Assembly (NCBI GenBank): GCA_902557935.1 | Contig: CACECJ010000001.1 | Location: forward strand, 62,001 to 126,000 | Source: an uncultured Pelagibacteraceae bacterium | Lineage (GTDB): Bacteria > Pseudomonadota > Alphaproteobacteria > Pelagibacterales > Pelagibacteraceae | Length of the DNA stretch: 64,000 bases | Direction: 5' to 3' | Part shown: in pieces, positions 35,065 to 45,991 of the stretch | How the letters are laid out: each line of letters starts with the position of its first letter | How positions within the stretch are numbered: position 1 is the first letter of the stretch | The notes under the pieces: generated by a model | Database searches by the model: none | What the model saw: only the letters and a program-made list of their open reading frames with translations | Told to the model about the DNA's origin: nothing | Translations under genes and position numbers: made by a program

Positions 35065-36441
35065 ATGAAAAAATGGAATTTAAATAGTTGGACTAAATTT
35101 CCTGCTAAACATTTACCTGTTTATCAGAATAAAGAGGAACTTGATTTAGTTTTAAGTAAAATCAAAAAATACCCACCTCTTGTTTTTGCAGGAGAATCTA
35201 GATCTTTAAAAAAAGCTCTAGCAGAAGTAGCTGAAGGAAAAGCATTTTTGCTACAAGGTGGTGATTGCGCTGAAAGTTTTGCTGAATTTCACCCAGATAA
35301 TATTAGAGATACATTTAAAGTTCTCTTACAAATGTCGCTAGTTCTTACAGCCTCAGCTTCAATGCCAGTAGTAAAAGTTGGAAGAATTGCAGGACAATTT
35401 TCAAAACCAAGAAGTGCACCTACTGAGAAAAAAGATGGCAAAGAATTACCAAGTTATTTGGGAGATAACATTAATGGAATGGAATTTACAGAAAAAGCTA
35501 GAATACCTGATGCTAAAAGATTATTTAGAGCTTACTCTCAGTCTGCATCAACTTTAAATTTATTAAGAGCTTTTTCACAAGGAGGTTTCGCAGACTTAAG
35601 ACAAGTACATTTATGGAATTTGGGATTTATCAAAGATAAGACTAAAGGAAAGTATAAAGAAATAGAGGACAAGATAAGTGATGCTCTTGCTTTTATGGAA
35701 GCATGTGGAATTAATTCTGACAATAATAGAAGATTAAGATCTGTAAATTTTTATACATCTCATGAGGCTTTACTTCTTCCTTTTGAAGAGTCTATGACTA
35801 GAGTTGACTCAACTACAGGTGAATACCATGATACCTCTGCACATTTTGTTTGGATAGGAGATAGAACAAGACAACCTGATGGAGCACACGTAGAGTTTTG
35901 TAGAGGGATTAAAAATCCTATTGGGCTAAAATGTGGACCAACATTAAAACCAGAAGAACTCGTAAACCTTTGTAATATTTTAAATCCAGATAATGAACCA
36001 GGAAGGTTGACATTGATATCAAGATTTGGTGCAGACAATGTAGAAAAATATTTACCGAAATTAATCAAAGCAATTAAAAAAGAAGGTTTAAAAGTGATTT
36101 GGTCCTGTGATCCTATGCATGGAAATACTATTAAAGCAGCTACAGGATTTAAAACAAGAACTTTTGAAAGCGTACTTAAAGAAGTTAAAAATTTCTTCGC
36201 AGTCAGCCAATCAGAGGGCAGCTATGCTGGGGGTCTACATGTTGAGATGACGGGTCAAGATGTGACAGAGTGTACAGGCGGGGCTCAAAAAATATCTGAG
36301 AACGATTTATCAAATAGATACAGAACTCATTGTGATCCCAGATTAAATGCAGATCAAGCTTTAGAATTAGCTTTCTTAATTTCTGAGGAAATCAAGAAAA
36401 ATTCAAAAATATCAAACAAAATTATTCAAGCCGCGTCTTAA
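35065..36441 (+). CDS. Class II 3-deoxy-7-phosphoheptulonate (DAHP) synthase
   Basis: A 458-residue type II (plant-like) DAHP synthase, first step of aromatic amino acid synthesis from PEP and erythrose-4-phosphate. Signatures are [28 protein letters not shown] (metal Cys), [43 protein letters not shown] and [21 protein letters not shown] 35065 is preferred to a TTG two codons earlier. A hairpin overlaps its stop codon. Confidence 0.95.
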   Translation: MKKWNLNSWTKFPAKHLPVYQNKEELDLVLSKIKKYPPLVFAGESRSLKKALAEVAEGKAFLLQGGDCAESFAEFHPDNIRDTFKVLLQMSLVLTASASMPVVKVGRIAGQFSKPRSAPTEKKDGKELPSYLGDNINGMEFTEKARIPDAKRLFRAYSQSASTLNLLRAFSQGGFADLRQVHLWNLGFIKDKTKGKYKEIEDKISDALAFMEACGINSDNNRRLRSVNFYTSHEALLLPFEESMTRVDSTTGEYHDTSAHFVWIGDRTRQPDGAHVEFCRGIKNPIGLKCGPTLKPEELVNLCNILNPDNEPGRLTLISRFGADNVEKYLPKLIKAIKKEGLKVIWSCDPMHGNTIKAATGFKTRTFESVLKEVKNFFAVSQSEGSYAGGLHVEMTGQDVTECTGGAQKISENDLSNRYRTHCDPRLNADQALELAFLISEEIKKNSKISNKIIQAAS

Positions 36442-36462
36442 TAATTATTGTAATTATTAAGA
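36436..36462 (+). terminator. Perfect 12-bp hairpin at the end of DAHP synthase gene
   Basis: TCTTAATAATTA, a TTG loop and the exact reverse complement form a 12-bp stem that includes the stop codon. No T-run follows, so termination efficiency is uncertain; it may instead protect the 3' end of the transcript. Confidence 0.5.
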
Positions 36463-36494
36463 CCAAACCTTAAAAGAGAGGTAAGGTACTAATT

Positions 36495-37232
36495 ATGGAT
36501 GTAAAAAAAAGAGCTAAAATCATAACTGAATGGATAAATAACTATTGCGATTCGTCATCATACAAACCTAAAGTATTAGTTGTTGGGATTTCAGGAGGAA
36601 TTGACTCTTCAGTTGTTAGTACTTTATGTGCAAATACTGGTAAAAAAACAATTGTGTTAACAATGCCAATCAAACAAATTAAGTCACAACATGACTTAAG
36701 CCTTTCACATGCAAAGTGGTTAAAACAAAAGTATAATAATGTTGAGCATCATTTATTAGAAATGGATAAAATATTTACCTCTTTTTCTCAAGTTTTGAAT
36801 AAATTTGATAATGAGCATGGATATGCAAATTCTAGAGCAAGATTAAGAATGGCAACATTATATCAAGTAGCAGCAGCTAACAGTGGAATAGTTGTTGGTA
36901 CGGGGAATAAAGTTGAGGACTTTGGCGTTGGTTTTTATACTAAATATGGAGATGGTGGAGTTGATATTTCACCCATAGCTGACTGTACTAAAACACAAGT
37001 TTGGGAACTTGGAAAACATTTAGGAGTATCAGAAGATATAATAAATACTCCTCCAACAGATGGTTTATGGGATGATGGAAGAAACGATGTTCAACAACTT
37101 GGCATGAGCTATGAGGATCTTGAAAAAGCGATGGTAAATAAGAATGATCCAAACTACCAAAAATATTTAGAAATTAGAGAGAAAAATTTACACAAAATGA
37201 ACCCTATACCTGTTTGCAAATTTAATGAGTAA
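36495..37232 (+). CDS. nadE: NAD synthetase (ammonia-dependent type)
   Basis: A 245-residue adenine-nucleotide alpha-hydrolase making NAD from deamido-NAD. The P-loop is VVGISGGIDSSVVSTL; NSRARLRMATLYQVAA, GTGNKVEDFGVGFYTKYGDGGVDISPIAD and TPPTDGLWDDGRND are NadE signatures. There is no glutaminase domain, so it is the short NH3-using form. GAGGTAAGG upstream serves as ribosome site. It overlaps cysS by 8 nt. Confidence 0.95.
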   Translation: MDVKKRAKIITEWINNYCDSSSYKPKVLVVGISGGIDSSVVSTLCANTGKKTIVLTMPIKQIKSQHDLSLSHAKWLKQKYNNVEHHLLEMDKIFTSFSQVLNKFDNEHGYANSRARLRMATLYQVAAANSGIVVGTGNKVEDFGVGFYTKYGDGGVDISPIADCTKTQVWELGKHLGVSEDIINTPPTDGLWDDGRNDVQQLGMSYEDLEKAMVNKNDPNYQKYLEIREKNLHKMNPIPVCKFNE

Positions 37233-38571
37233 TCTTTTATTAACCAATTCATTAACAAAAAAGAAAGAAATTTTTAAACCAATAAATCCAAAAAAAATTT
37301 CTTTATATGCTTGTGGTCCTACAGTTTATGATAATCCCCACGTTGGTAATGCTAGGAGTTTAGTTGTATTCGATGTTTTATACCGAATTTTGAAAGTATT
37401 ATACGGATCTAATGTAAATTACGTAAGAAATATCACAGATGTTGACGACAAAATAATTGAGGCATCTCATAAAAATAAAATGAGCATTGAAGAGATTACA
37501 AAAAAAATAACTAATGTTTTTCATGAAAATTGCAAAAGTTTAAATTGTTTAAAGCCATCAATAGAACCAAAAGCCACTGAACACATAGAAGGAATGATTG
37601 AGATGACTGCTTCATTAATCTCAAAAGGGTTTGCATATGAAAATAAGGGACATGTTTATTTTTCAGTGAACTCATTTAAAGATTATGGAAAGTTATCAAA
37701 TAAGAATTTAGACGAATTAAAAGCAGGAACTAGAATAGAAGTTTCTGATTTAAAAAAAAATCCTGTTGATTTTGTTTTATGGAAACCATCAAAAAATGAG
37801 GACCCTGGCTGGGAGTCGCCGTGGGGCAGAGGAAGACCTGGTTGGCATTTAGAGTGTTCTGTAATGAGTGAAAAATATTTAGGTAAAAACTTTGACATAC
37901 ACGGTGGTGGGCTTGATTTAATTTTTCCTCATCACGAAAATGAAATAGCCCAATCTTGTAGCAATAATAATACAAAAAGTTTTGCAAATTATTGGGTTCA
38001 TAATGGATTTGTTACAATCAATAGGGAAAAAATGTCAAAGTCTTTAGGAAATGTAATAACTATATCAGACGCAGTTAACAAATATTCTGGTCAAGTGGTC
38101 AGACTAGCTCTTTTAAGCGCACATTATAGTCAACCACTTGATTGGAATGATGAACTTTTAAATAGCCAACAAAGTATTCTTGATAAATGGTACAATCTTT
38201 ATTCTGAAAAGAAAGAAGATACTTTTGATATCGACAAAATATTATTAGATGATTTAAATACTCCAGGGTACATAGCAAAGATACATGAATTATATAATGA
38301 TGCTATTAAAGGAGATGAACAAAAAAAATCTAAATTTAACAAAGCTTGCAAACTTATTGGTCTTTTTAATATAAGCAAGAAAGAGTGGAAGAGTTCCAAA
38401 AAGAGTAAAATTAGTGTATCTGAAAACTATATATCAAAAAAAATTGAAGAGAGATCTAAAGCTAAAAATAATGGTAATTTTGCTCTTGCTGATAAAATAA
38501 GAGAAGAATTATTATCAAAAGGCATAATGATTGAAGATCAAAAAGGAAAAACAATTTGGAAAATAAAATGA
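37225..38571 (+). CDS. cysS: Cysteine-tRNA ligase
   Basis: A 448-residue class I aminoacyl-tRNA synthetase. It has zinc Cys in LYACGPTVYD, HIGH equivalent PHVGNARS, zinc Cys/His in WHLECSVMS and FPHHENEIAQS, and the KMSKS loop EKMSKSLGN; the C-terminal anticodon domain is present though short. It sits between nadE and cimA with overlaps on both sides (8 nt and 4 nt), forming a translationally coupled run. Confidence 0.96.
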   Translation: MSNLLLTNSLTKKKEIFKPINPKKISLYACGPTVYDNPHVGNARSLVVFDVLYRILKVLYGSNVNYVRNITDVDDKIIEASHKNKMSIEEITKKITNVFHENCKSLNCLKPSIEPKATEHIEGMIEMTASLISKGFAYENKGHVYFSVNSFKDYGKLSNKNLDELKAGTRIEVSDLKKNPVDFVLWKPSKNEDPGWESPWGRGRPGWHLECSVMSEKYLGKNFDIHGGGLDLIFPHHENEIAQSCSNNNTKSFANYWVHNGFVTINREKMSKSLGNVITISDAVNKYSGQVVRLALLSAHYSQPLDWNDELLNSQQSILDKWYNLYSEKKEDTFDIDKILLDDLNTPGYIAKIHELYNDAIKGDEQKKSKFNKACKLIGLFNISKKEWKSSKKSKISVSENYISKKIEERSKAKNNGNFALADKIREELLSKGIMIEDQKGKTIWKIK

Positions 38572-40172
38572 GCAAAGAAAAGATATATATCTTTGATACA
38601 ACATTAAGAGATGGAGCTCAAACAGAGGGTGTTGATTTTACAATTGAGGATAAAAATAAGATTGCTAAAGTTTTATCCGAAATAGGTGTAGATTATATTG
38701 AAGGAGGCTGGCCAGGAGCTAATCCGATTGACACTAAATTTTTTTCAAAACCTCCTAAAATGCATAACGCACTATTCACTGCGTTTGGTATGACAAAAAA
38801 AACAGGCAGAAGTGCTGATAACGATCCTGGTTTGGCGTCATTAATTAACGCTAATACGCCTGCAGTATGTGTGGTAGGAAAGTCTTGGGATTTTCACGTT
38901 AAAGTAGCTCTTGGAATAAAAAATGAGGAAAATTTGGAAAACATAAGAGAAACCACAAAACATTTTGTTAAGAATAATAAAGAGTTTTTATTTGACGCAG
39001 AACATTTTTTTGATGGATACAAAGCTAACCCTGAATATGCGCTCACTTGTCTTAAACAAGCTTACGATAATGGAGCAAGATGGGTAGTTTTATGTGATAC
39101 TAATGGAGGCACTTTGCCTAATGAAGTTAGGGAAATTGTTTCAAAAATTTCTAAAGCAATACCCGGAAAAAATCTTGGTATACATGCTCATAATGATACT
39201 GAAAACGCAGTTGCAAACTCTTTAGCTGCTGTAGAATGTGGAGTGAGACAAATTCAAGGGACAATTAATGGATTAGGCGAAAGGTGTGGTAACGCAAACT
39301 TAATGTCTGTAATCCCAAATTTATGTTTAAAAAAAACTTTTAGTGATAAATTTGAAATAAATATTAAAAAGGAAAAACTCTCCTCTTTAACTGAGTGCTC
39401 AAGATTACTCGATGAAATATTGAATAAAAAACCTAATAAAAATATGGCTTATGTTGGAGCTTCAGCTTTTTCTCACAAAGGTGGATTACATGTCTCAGCT
39501 GTAAAAAAAGATCCTAAAACTTACGAACATATTGATCCAAAACTTATAGGAAATCATAGAAATATAATAATTTCTAATCAGTCTGGTAGGTCAAATATAT
39601 TATCTAGATTAGAAAAATATGGAGTAAAAATAAATTCACATGATTCTAATGTACAAAAAATTTTGGATGAAGTTAAGGACAGAGAGTTTAGCGGATACTC
39701 TTATGATGGCGCAGATGCTTCATTTGAATTATTAGCCAATAGACTATTGGGCAAGGTACCAGAATATTTAAAAGTAAAAAGTTACAATGTAAAAGTTTCA
39801 AAAGCAGATAAAATTAAAACCAACGCAAATGTAGTATTTGTGATTGATGGAAAAGATATAGAGTGTAAAGGCGAGGGTAATGGACCAGTAAATGCATTAG
39901 ATAACGCTATTAGGTCTAATTTCAAAAAGGTGACTAAATATTATAATTATTTCTCAGATCTTAAGTTGTTAGATTATAAAGTAAGAATTTTAAATACTGG
40001 TACAGAGGCAACTACACGAGTATTAATAGAGAGCACTGATAAAACAGGTGTCAGCTGGTTTACTGTTGGAGTTTCACCTAATATTATTGAAGCTTCTTTT
40101 AAAGCTTTGATTGATAGTCTAGACTACAAACTTTATAAAGAAAAAGCCCCCGCGAACATAAATGAAAAGTAG
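38568..40172 (+). CDS. cimA: Citramalate synthase
   Basis: A 534-residue homologue of isopropylmalate/citramalate synthases. The start is ATG 38568 (overlap ATGA with cysS); a longer reading from 38556 only adds cysS sequence. FDTTLRDGAQTEGVDFT is the metal and alpha-ketoacid site, DTNGGTLPNEV and GIHAHNDTENAVANS follow, and GLGERCGNANLMS completes the barrel; a LeuA-type regulatory dimer domain occupies about residues 390-525. The overall pattern fits CimA, giving 2-ketobutyrate for isoleucine without threonine deaminase. Confidence 0.9.
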   Translation: MSKEKIYIFDTTLRDGAQTEGVDFTIEDKNKIAKVLSEIGVDYIEGGWPGANPIDTKFFSKPPKMHNALFTAFGMTKKTGRSADNDPGLASLINANTPAVCVVGKSWDFHVKVALGIKNEENLENIRETTKHFVKNNKEFLFDAEHFFDGYKANPEYALTCLKQAYDNGARWVVLCDTNGGTLPNEVREIVSKISKAIPGKNLGIHAHNDTENAVANSLAAVECGVRQIQGTINGLGERCGNANLMSVIPNLCLKKTFSDKFEINIKKEKLSSLTECSRLLDEILNKKPNKNMAYVGASAFSHKGGLHVSAVKKDPKTYEHIDPKLIGNHRNIIISNQSGRSNILSRLEKYGVKINSHDSNVQKILDEVKDREFSGYSYDGADASFELLANRLLGKVPEYLKVKSYNVKVSKADKIKTNANVVFVIDGKDIECKGEGNGPVNALDNAIRSNFKKVTKYYNYFSDLKLLDYKVRILNTGTEATTRVLIESTDKTGVSWFTVGVSPNIIEASFKALIDSLDYKLYKEKAPANINEK

Positions 40173-40887
40173 ATTTGGGTTTATTCTAATTAAACCACAA
40201 TTAGGTGAAAATATCGGTGCTTGTGCTCGCTCTATGAAAAATTTTGGTTTTAATAAACTCTACATTACATCACCAAAATTTTCTTTCCCTAATCATAAAA
40301 CTAAAATCACTTCAGTAGGTGCTTATGATATTATAGAGAACACAAAAGTTTTTAATAATACAGAGGAAGCTATTAAAGAATTTGATATTATAATTTCCCT
40401 TAGCGCTAGAAAAAGAGATATTAATAAAAAACATATTACAATTCTTGATTTTTACAATATTCTTAAGAAAGGAAATAAAAAAAATTTTGGATTGATGTTT
40501 GGACCAGAAGCGTCTGGGCTGACTAATAAAGATTTATCTTATTCGAATTATATTTTGCAAATTCCTACATCAAAAAAATTCAAATCTTTAAATTTATCTC
40601 ACTCTGTAACTATAATTTGTTATGAAATTTTTAAACTCTTGAACAAAAATTTATTTAAAGCAAGAGGGAAAAAAATTAAGGTTTCATCAAAATCAAATAT
40701 TACCTCAGCAATTAATCATTTAGTCAAACTTCTAGAGTCAAAAGATTTTTTTGTGCCAAAAGAAAAAAAACAATCAATGTTACTTAATATTAATAATTTA
40801 TTTTATAGACTCGAGCCTAGTGATAAAGAATTAAGGGTTTTAGCTAGTATTGTCAGCTCTTTGAGCAAAAATAAGTATAAACCCTAA
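40162..40887 (+). CDS. SpoU/TrmH-family RNA 2'-O-methyltransferase (TrmJ-like)
   Basis: A 241-residue SPOUT methyltransferase. IKPQLGENIGACARSMKNFGF is motif 1 with the catalytic Arg/Asn region, FGLMFGPEASGLTNKDL is motif 2 and SLNLSHSVTIICYEIFK is motif 3 of the SAM trefoil knot. The C-terminal helical extension matches TrmJ, which methylates ribose 32 of tRNA. It overlaps cimA by 11 nt and is followed immediately by the rpsD promoter. Confidence 0.88.
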   Translation: MKSRFGFILIKPQLGENIGACARSMKNFGFNKLYITSPKFSFPNHKTKITSVGAYDIIENTKVFNNTEEAIKEFDIIISLSARKRDINKKHITILDFYNILKKGNKKNFGLMFGPEASGLTNKDLSYSNYILQIPTSKKFKSLNLSHSVTIICYEIFKLLNKNLFKARGKKIKVSSKSNITSAINHLVKLLESKDFFVPKEKKQSMLLNINNLFYRLEPSDKELRVLASIVSSLSKNKYKP

Positions 40888-40915
40888 TTGACAAATTATT
40901 CTGAGACCTTATAAA
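40888..40915 (+). promoter_or_regulatory. Sigma70 promoter of rpsD
   Basis: A consensus TTGACA (40888-40893) begins right after the preceding stop codon, and TATAAA (40910-40915) follows after 16 bp. The leader before the rpsD ATG at 40930 would be under 10 nt, leaving little room for S4 autogenous control structures. Confidence 0.65.
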
Positions 40916-40929
40916 CACAAAAATAATTC

Positions 40930-41547
40930 ATGACAAAAAGACTAAAATCTAAACACAAAGTTGATAGAAGGCTAAAAGCTAATATATGGGGTCGTCCAAA
41001 AAGCCCCTTTAATTCAAGAGCATATCCTCCTGGTCAACATGGACAAAATAAAAAAGGTAAACCAACAGATTACGGTGTTCAACTTCAAGCCAAACAAAAA
41101 CTAAAAGCCTATTATGGAAATATTAACGAGAGGCAATTTAGAAACATCTATAGAAAAGCTTTACAAAAAAAAGGGGACACTACCGAAAATTTAATTGCAT
41201 TATTAGAAAGTAGATTAGACACCGTTGTTTACAGAGCTAAATTTGCTCCCACAGTATTTTCTGCTAGACAAATGATTAATCACGGTCATATCACGGTAAA
41301 TAAAAAAAGAGTAAACATTTCTAGTTATGTTGTAAAAGAAACCGATATAATTGAGGTAAGAGAGAAATCAAAAAAGTTAACAATAATCGATGGGTCTTTA
41401 CAAAGCAAAGAAAGAGAAGTTCCAGAATATATTCAATTAGATAACAAGAATAAGTCTGTTAAATTGGTAAGAACACCAAAGTTTTCTGAAGTTCCTTATC
41501 CTGTAATAATGGAACCTAATTTAGTTATAGAATACTATTCGAGATAA
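40930..41547 (+). CDS. rpsD: 30S ribosomal protein S4
   Basis: A 205-residue primary 16S rRNA-binding ribosomal protein. It has the family N-terminus with [37 protein letters not shown], then the S4 RNA-binding domain [39 protein letters not shown]. The zinc Cys found in some S4 proteins are absent. It stands alone rather than in a ribosomal operon, with its own promoter, and ends 1 nt from the convergent grxD. Confidence 0.98.
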   Translation: MTKRLKSKHKVDRRLKANIWGRPKSPFNSRAYPPGQHGQNKKGKPTDYGVQLQAKQKLKAYYGNINERQFRNIYRKALQKKGDTTENLIALLESRLDTVVYRAKFAPTVFSARQMINHGHITVNKKRVNISSYVVKETDIIEVREKSKKLTIIDGSLQSKEREVPEYIQLDNKNKSVKLVRTPKFSEVPYPVIMEPNLVIEYYSR

Positions 41548-41548
41548 T

Positions 41549-41869
41549 TTATAATAATTTTTTCTTTTCAAAAATACTTTTTAGTTCACCTTTATCGAAC
41601 AATTCTTTTACAATGTCACAACCCCCAATAAATTCTCCCTTTACATATAATTGAGGTATAGTTGGCCAATCACTGAAATCTTTAATTCCCTGTCTAAGGT
41701 TTTCATCTTCTAAAACATTTATAGCTTTAAAATTTACTTTTAAGTATTTTAATATATTTGACACCGTTAAAGAAAAACCACATTGAGGCATATCCGGAGT
41801 GCCCTTCATGAATAAACACACATCATTATCGTTTACCAATTCTTTAATTTTTTTATTTAAATCAGTCAT
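41549..41869 (-). CDS. grxD: Monothiol glutaredoxin (CGFS type)
   Basis: A 106-residue glutaredoxin for iron-sulfur cluster carriage. The motif KGTPDMPQCGFS puts the single active Cys at 30; WPTIPQLYVKGEFIGGCDIV supplies the glutathione-binding cis-Pro and GG. It is the last gene of the long minus-strand operon and overlaps bolA by 4 nt; CGFS glutaredoxins and BolA proteins form [2Fe-2S] heterocomplexes, so the pairing is functional. Confidence 0.95.
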   Translation of the reverse strand: MTDLNKKIKELVNDNDVCLFMKGTPDMPQCGFSLTVSNILKYLKVNFKAINVLEDENLRQGIKDFSDWPTIPQLYVKGEFIGGCDIVKELFDKGELKSIFEKKKLL

Positions 41870-42096
41870 TTTCCCTCAGTTATAATTGATAATGCATGTA
41901 ATTCGTTGCCCATTTTCCCTTTAAGTGATTTATAAACTAATTTGTGTTGATCAATTTTATTAAGATTGTTAAATAATTTTGATTTAATAACAGCAGAGTA
42001 ATGGTTGTTATCTCCAACCAAGTCTTTTATCTCAATCGAAGCGTCTGGTATCGATCTCTTAATTAACTCTTTTATTTTTTCTACACTTAACGCCAT
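41866..42096 (-). CDS. BolA/IbaG family protein
   Basis: A 76-residue protein starting at ATG 42096, which overlaps the purL stop (TGATG). IKDLVGDNNHYSAVIKS contains the His often used for cluster binding, followed by LNKIDQHKLVYKSLKGKMGNELHALSI, the class helix-turn-helix-like element. It partners with the adjacent grxD product in iron-sulfur trafficking. Confidence 0.92.
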   Translation of the reverse strand: MALSVEKIKELIKRSIPDASIEIKDLVGDNNHYSAVIKSKLFNNLNKIDQHKLVYKSLKGKMGNELHALSIITEGK

Positions 42097-44276
42097 CAAT
42101 AATTATTATACCATTTGTTATTCATTTTAAAGAGATCTTGGGTGCTACATTTCATTTCACCTTCAATCTCAAAATATGTTTTTTGTGTTTTTCCTATTTT
42201 TTCAAAGTAAACATTTTCATTTTTTAGAATAGTTTCTACTTTAGCTAAATTTTTATTATCGATTTCAATTAAATATCTACCCTGATCTTCCCCAAATAGA
42301 TATTCTTCAAAATTACCTAATTTTTTTGGTTTTTCTACTTTAATTCCAAAATTCGTATTCATTGCCATTTCACATAAAGCAACAATTAAACCTCCGCTCG
42401 ATACATCGTGAGCACTTAATACCAAATTTTGCTTAATCAGTTTGAATACCATTTCCCCATTATTTTTTTCATTGAGTAAATTTATTTTTGGAGGTCTGCC
42501 ATCATTAATTGAAAAATTTTCTCTTAAAAAGCAGCTTTGTTCTAAATGACCAAAAGTTTTTCCTATTATAAGAATGTAACTTTCCGACATTTTCAAATTA
42601 TGATTTATGGGGTTTGAGATCTTATCAATTAAACCGACTCCTCCAATTACTGGTGTAGGAAAGATATTTTTCTTATTAGTGCCATTGTAAAAAGATACAT
42701 TTCCCGAAACCACAGGATAATTTAAAAATTCACAGGCTTCTTTTATACCTTGTAGGCATTCTGCAAATTCTCCCATGATTTCATTATTTTCAGGGTTACC
42801 AAAGTTAAGGCAATTGGTGATAGCTAGAGGTTTAGCTCCTACTGAAACTAGATTTCTCCAATTTTCACATACTATTTGCTTTCCGCCTGTTAATGGATGT
42901 GATTTACAATAATTAGCTGAAGAGTCCACGGATACAGCAATTGCTTTGTCTTTGTTATGGATTCTTATAATAGCAGCATCTGAACCAGATCTTTGCACAG
43001 TATCACACATAACCATTTGATCATATTGATCTGTTATCCAACTTTTATTCGAGTGATTTGGCGAGGATAATATCTTCATTAAAGCATCCTCTATCTTTAT
43101 TTTTTTTAATTTTTTTATTTCAATTTTATTTTTTGATAAGTTTTTTTTAATCCATTTCCTTTCATAAATAGGAGCTTTAGATGCTAATGCATCAATAGGA
43201 ATTTCACCTTCGACTTTATTATTGAACTTAAGTGTTAAATATTTTGTATTAGTTGTTTTTCCTATGACAACAAAATCTAAATCCCATTTTTTAAATATCT
43301 CTCTTGCTTTTTCTTCTTTTTTATCTTCTAAAATAATTAACATTCTCTCTTGGCTTTCTGATAACATCATCTCATATGGAGACATATTTTCCTCTCTGCA
43401 GGGGACTTTCTCCAAATAAAGTTCAATTCCTAATCCCCCTTTCGAGGCCATTTCAACACTTGATGAAGTTAAACCAGCAGCACCCATATCTTGTATCGCA
43501 ATTATAGAGTCATCTTTCATCAGTTCTAAACAAGCCTCTAAAAGCAACTTTTCAGTAAAAGGGTCTCCGACCTGAACAGTGGGTTTTTTTTCCTCAGAAT
43601 TGTCATCAAATTCTGCTGATGCCATCGAAGCTCCATGAATTCCATCACGACCAGTTTTTGATCCGACATATACCACAGACTTTCCTACACCTTTAGCTCT
43701 TGAGTAAAATATTTTATCCTTCTGCGCGTGTCCTACCGCCATAGCGTTTACTAAAATATTTTCATTATATGTCTCATTAAATTTTGTTTCTCCTGCAACA
43801 GTAGGTATCCCGATGCAATTTCCGTAGCCTCCAATTCCTGAAACTACTCCGTTAAGTAAACTTTTAGTTTTTGGATGAGCAGGAGATCCAAAGTGTATAG
43901 AATTCAATAAAGCAATGGGTCTGGCTCCCATTGTGAACACATCTCTTAAAATTCCTCCGACCCCAGTGGCTGCACCTTGATAAGGTTCAATAAATGAAGG
44001 GTGATTGTGACTTTCAATTTTAAAAATAATGGCATCATTATCTCCTATATCAATAACACCAGCGTTTTCCCCAGGCCCTTGGATGACATGCTTTCCTTTT
44101 GTGGGTAATTTTTTAAGATGAATCTTTGATGACTTATAAGAACAATGTTCATTCCACATGGCAGAAAATATACCTAGTTCTAATAAATTAGGATCTCTTT
44201 TTAATAATTTTTGAATATTTTTATATTCTTCTGTATTCAAACCATGATTAGCAATAATTTTTTTTGTAATTGCCAT
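42096..44276 (-). CDS. purL: Phosphoribosylformylglycinamidine synthase, synthetase subunit
   Basis: A 726-residue small-type PurL acting with PurQ (glutaminase) and PurS. It shows [76 protein letters not shown] and, in the second half, [18 protein letters not shown] and [18 protein letters not shown] segments. It catalyses the fourth purine step (FGAR to FGAM). It lies in the operon 4 nt after purQ. Confidence 0.97.
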   Translation of the reverse strand: MAITKKIIANHGLNTEEYKNIQKLLKRDPNLLELGIFSAMWNEHCSYKSSKIHLKKLPTKGKHVIQGPGENAGVIDIGDNDAIIFKIESHNHPSFIEPYQGAATGVGGILRDVFTMGARPIALLNSIHFGSPAHPKTKSLLNGVVSGIGGYGNCIGIPTVAGETKFNETYNENILVNAMAVGHAQKDKIFYSRAKGVGKSVVYVGSKTGRDGIHGASMASAEFDDNSEEKKPTVQVGDPFTEKLLLEACLELMKDDSIIAIQDMGAAGLTSSSVEMASKGGLGIELYLEKVPCREENMSPYEMMLSESQERMLIILEDKKEEKAREIFKKWDLDFVVIGKTTNTKYLTLKFNNKVEGEIPIDALASKAPIYERKWIKKNLSKNKIEIKKLKKIKIEDALMKILSSPNHSNKSWITDQYDQMVMCDTVQRSGSDAAIIRIHNKDKAIAVSVDSSANYCKSHPLTGGKQIVCENWRNLVSVGAKPLAITNCLNFGNPENNEIMGEFAECLQGIKEACEFLNYPVVSGNVSFYNGTNKKNIFPTPVIGGVGLIDKISNPINHNLKMSESYILIIGKTFGHLEQSCFLRENFSINDGRPPKINLLNEKNNGEMVFKLIKQNLVLSAHDVSSGGLIVALCEMAMNTNFGIKVEKPKKLGNFEEYLFGEDQGRYLIEIDNKNLAKVETILKNENVYFEKIGKTQKTYFEIEGEMKCSTQDLFKMNNKWYNNY

Positions 44277-44280
44277 TAAA

Positions 44281-44958
44281 TCAGTTTAGTAGGCTCGAAA
44301 ATAAGTTAACCCCATCTGTGTTTGAGATATGATTATCTATCATTCTTTCGGGATGTGGCATCATTCCTAAAATATTTTTCTTTGAATTAAAAATCCCAGC
44401 AATATTTTCTAAAGATCCATTAGGATTTGATTGCTCGTTAGTTATTCCTTTTTTATCACAATATTTAAAAGCTATTAATCCTTCATTTTTTAATTCTCTT
44501 AAATGATCCTTATCAGTAAAATAATTCCCCTCGTTATGAGCAATATTAATTTTGAGAATTTCATTTAATTTATATTTAGAGGTAAACTTAGTTTCATTAT
44601 TAATCACTTTTATATTTACATCACGGTTTATAAATTTTAAATTTTTATTTCTAAGTAAAGTCCCTTTTAAAAGACCTGTCTCAGTTAAAATTTGAAAGCC
44701 ATTGCATATACCTAAAACCAAACAGCCGTTCTTAGCAGCTTTTATCACTTCATCGATTATTTTTGATTTACCTGCAACGGCACCTGATCGCAGGTAATCT
44801 CCATAAGAAAAACCGCCTGGTATTACAATAAGATCAGTTTTTGGTAATGATGTTTCTTTATGCCAAACCATTTGATTCTTAAATTGCATTTTTTTTAAAG
44901 CCACAGCGACGTCTCTATCACAGTTTGAGCCTGGAAATACAATAACTGATGTTTTCAT
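44281..44958 (-). CDS. purQ: Phosphoribosylformylglycinamidine synthase, glutaminase subunit
   Basis: A 225-residue class I glutamine amidotransferase. [12 protein letters not shown] starts the domain, [12 protein letters not shown] contains the nucleophilic Cys, and the His-Glu pair is in MMPHPERMI. It delivers ammonia to PurL. Its start overlaps the purS stop by 1 nt. Confidence 0.96.
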   Translation of the reverse strand: MKTSVIVFPGSNCDRDVAVALKKMQFKNQMVWHKETSLPKTDLIVIPGGFSYGDYLRSGAVAGKSKIIDEVIKAAKNGCLVLGICNGFQILTETGLLKGTLLRNKNLKFINRDVNIKVINNETKFTSKYKLNEILKINIAHNEGNYFTDKDHLRELKNEGLIAFKYCDKKGITNEQSNPNGSLENIAGIFNSKKNILGMMPHPERMIDNHISNTDGVNLFSSLLN

Positions 44959-45194
44959 TATAATTTATTAATTCTATAATCTTCTATAATTAAATTTACT
45001 AAAAGTTTTTCGCACATTTGTTTTATTATCTTTTCAGCTTTACCATGATCTGTTTCCTCAAGTTCTATCTCAAAATATTTCCCCTGTCTTATATTTTTTA
45101 AACTCATTCCAAGATTTGCAAGAGTATTTTGCACAACCTTTCCTTGTGGATCTAAAACATCTTTTTTAAGAGTCACTGTTACTGAAAATTTCAA
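44958..45194 (-). CDS. purS: Phosphoribosylformylglycinamidine synthase, PurS subunit
   Basis: A 78-residue small ferredoxin-like bridging subunit. VTLKKDVLDPQGKVVQNTLANLG and IRQGKYFEIELEE are diagnostic. It docks PurQ onto PurL. It lies 1 nt after purC. Confidence 0.95.
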   Translation of the reverse strand: MKFSVTVTLKKDVLDPQGKVVQNTLANLGMSLKNIRQGKYFEIELEETDHGKAEKIIKQMCEKLLVNLIIEDYRINKL

Positions 45195-45195
45195 T

Positions 45196-45987
45196 TTATT
45201 TTTTTTTGAATTTTATTGGAATTGTTTTTCCGAAATTTACTTCACTTATATTTGTTTCCTCAGGCATTATCCCTAATCTTCTTGCAACTTCCTGATAAGC
45301 TTGAATTATGTTTCCTAAATCTTTTCTAAACCTGTCTTTGTCTAATTTTTTTTCAGTTTTTGCGTCCCATAATCTACAAGTATCTGGACTAATTTCATCA
45401 GCTAAGACGATTTCATTTTTTTCACGATCTTTGTTCCAGGTTTTCCCATATTCTATTTTAAAATCTACTAATTTAATTCCAACTGCCCTAAACATTCCAG
45501 TTAGAATATCATTAATTCTTAACGTCATGATATCAATTGTTTTAATTTCATTTTCAGTAGCCCAGCCAAAAGAGTATATGTGTTCTCTAGAAATTAAGGG
45601 ATCATTCAACTCATCTTTTTTATAGCAGTATTCTAACAAAGGTGTTTCTAAAACTGTACCTTCTGGAATTCCCAATCTCTTTGTTAACGAGCCTGTAGAA
45701 ATATTTCTTACAATAAATTCTATAGGAAAAATTTCAGCTTTTTTAATTAATTGCTCCCTCATATTTAATCTTTTAATGAAATGGGTTTTAATACCGCTTT
45801 GTGACAAATTAGTTAAAATAAATTCTGAAATTCTATTATTTAAAACACCTTTTCCTTCTACCTTTGCTTTTTTTAAATTGTTAAAAGCAGTAGCATCATC
45901 TTTAAAATGTTGAATTACTAAATTTTTATCGTTGGTTTCATAAATTATCTTCGCCTTACCTTCATATAGTTTATTACCTTTATTCAT
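45196..45987 (-). CDS. purC: SAICAR synthetase
   Basis: A 263-residue SAICAR synthase. LYEGKAKIIYETND is the ATP-binding N-terminus, FKDDATAFNNLKKA and EFIVRNISTGSLTKRLGIPEG follow, and LVDFKIEYGK and LADEISPDTCRLWD are the aspartate/CAIR signatures. A C-terminal extension (RRLGIMPEETNISEVNF) is typical of this group. Operon between purB and purS. Confidence 0.97.
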   Translation of the reverse strand: MNKGNKLYEGKAKIIYETNDKNLVIQHFKDDATAFNNLKKAKVEGKGVLNNRISEFILTNLSQSGIKTHFIKRLNMREQLIKKAEIFPIEFIVRNISTGSLTKRLGIPEGTVLETPLLEYCYKKDELNDPLISREHIYSFGWATENEIKTIDIMTLRINDILTGMFRAVGIKLVDFKIEYGKTWNKDREKNEIVLADEISPDTCRLWDAKTEKKLDKDRFRKDLGNIIQAYQEVARRLGIMPEETNISEVNFGKTIPIKFKKK

Positions 45988-45991
45988 TTGA

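Noticed and set aside
40888-40929. S4 autoregulatory leader of rpsD
   Set aside because: The promoter is almost adjacent to the start codon, leaving too short a leader for a pseudoknot.
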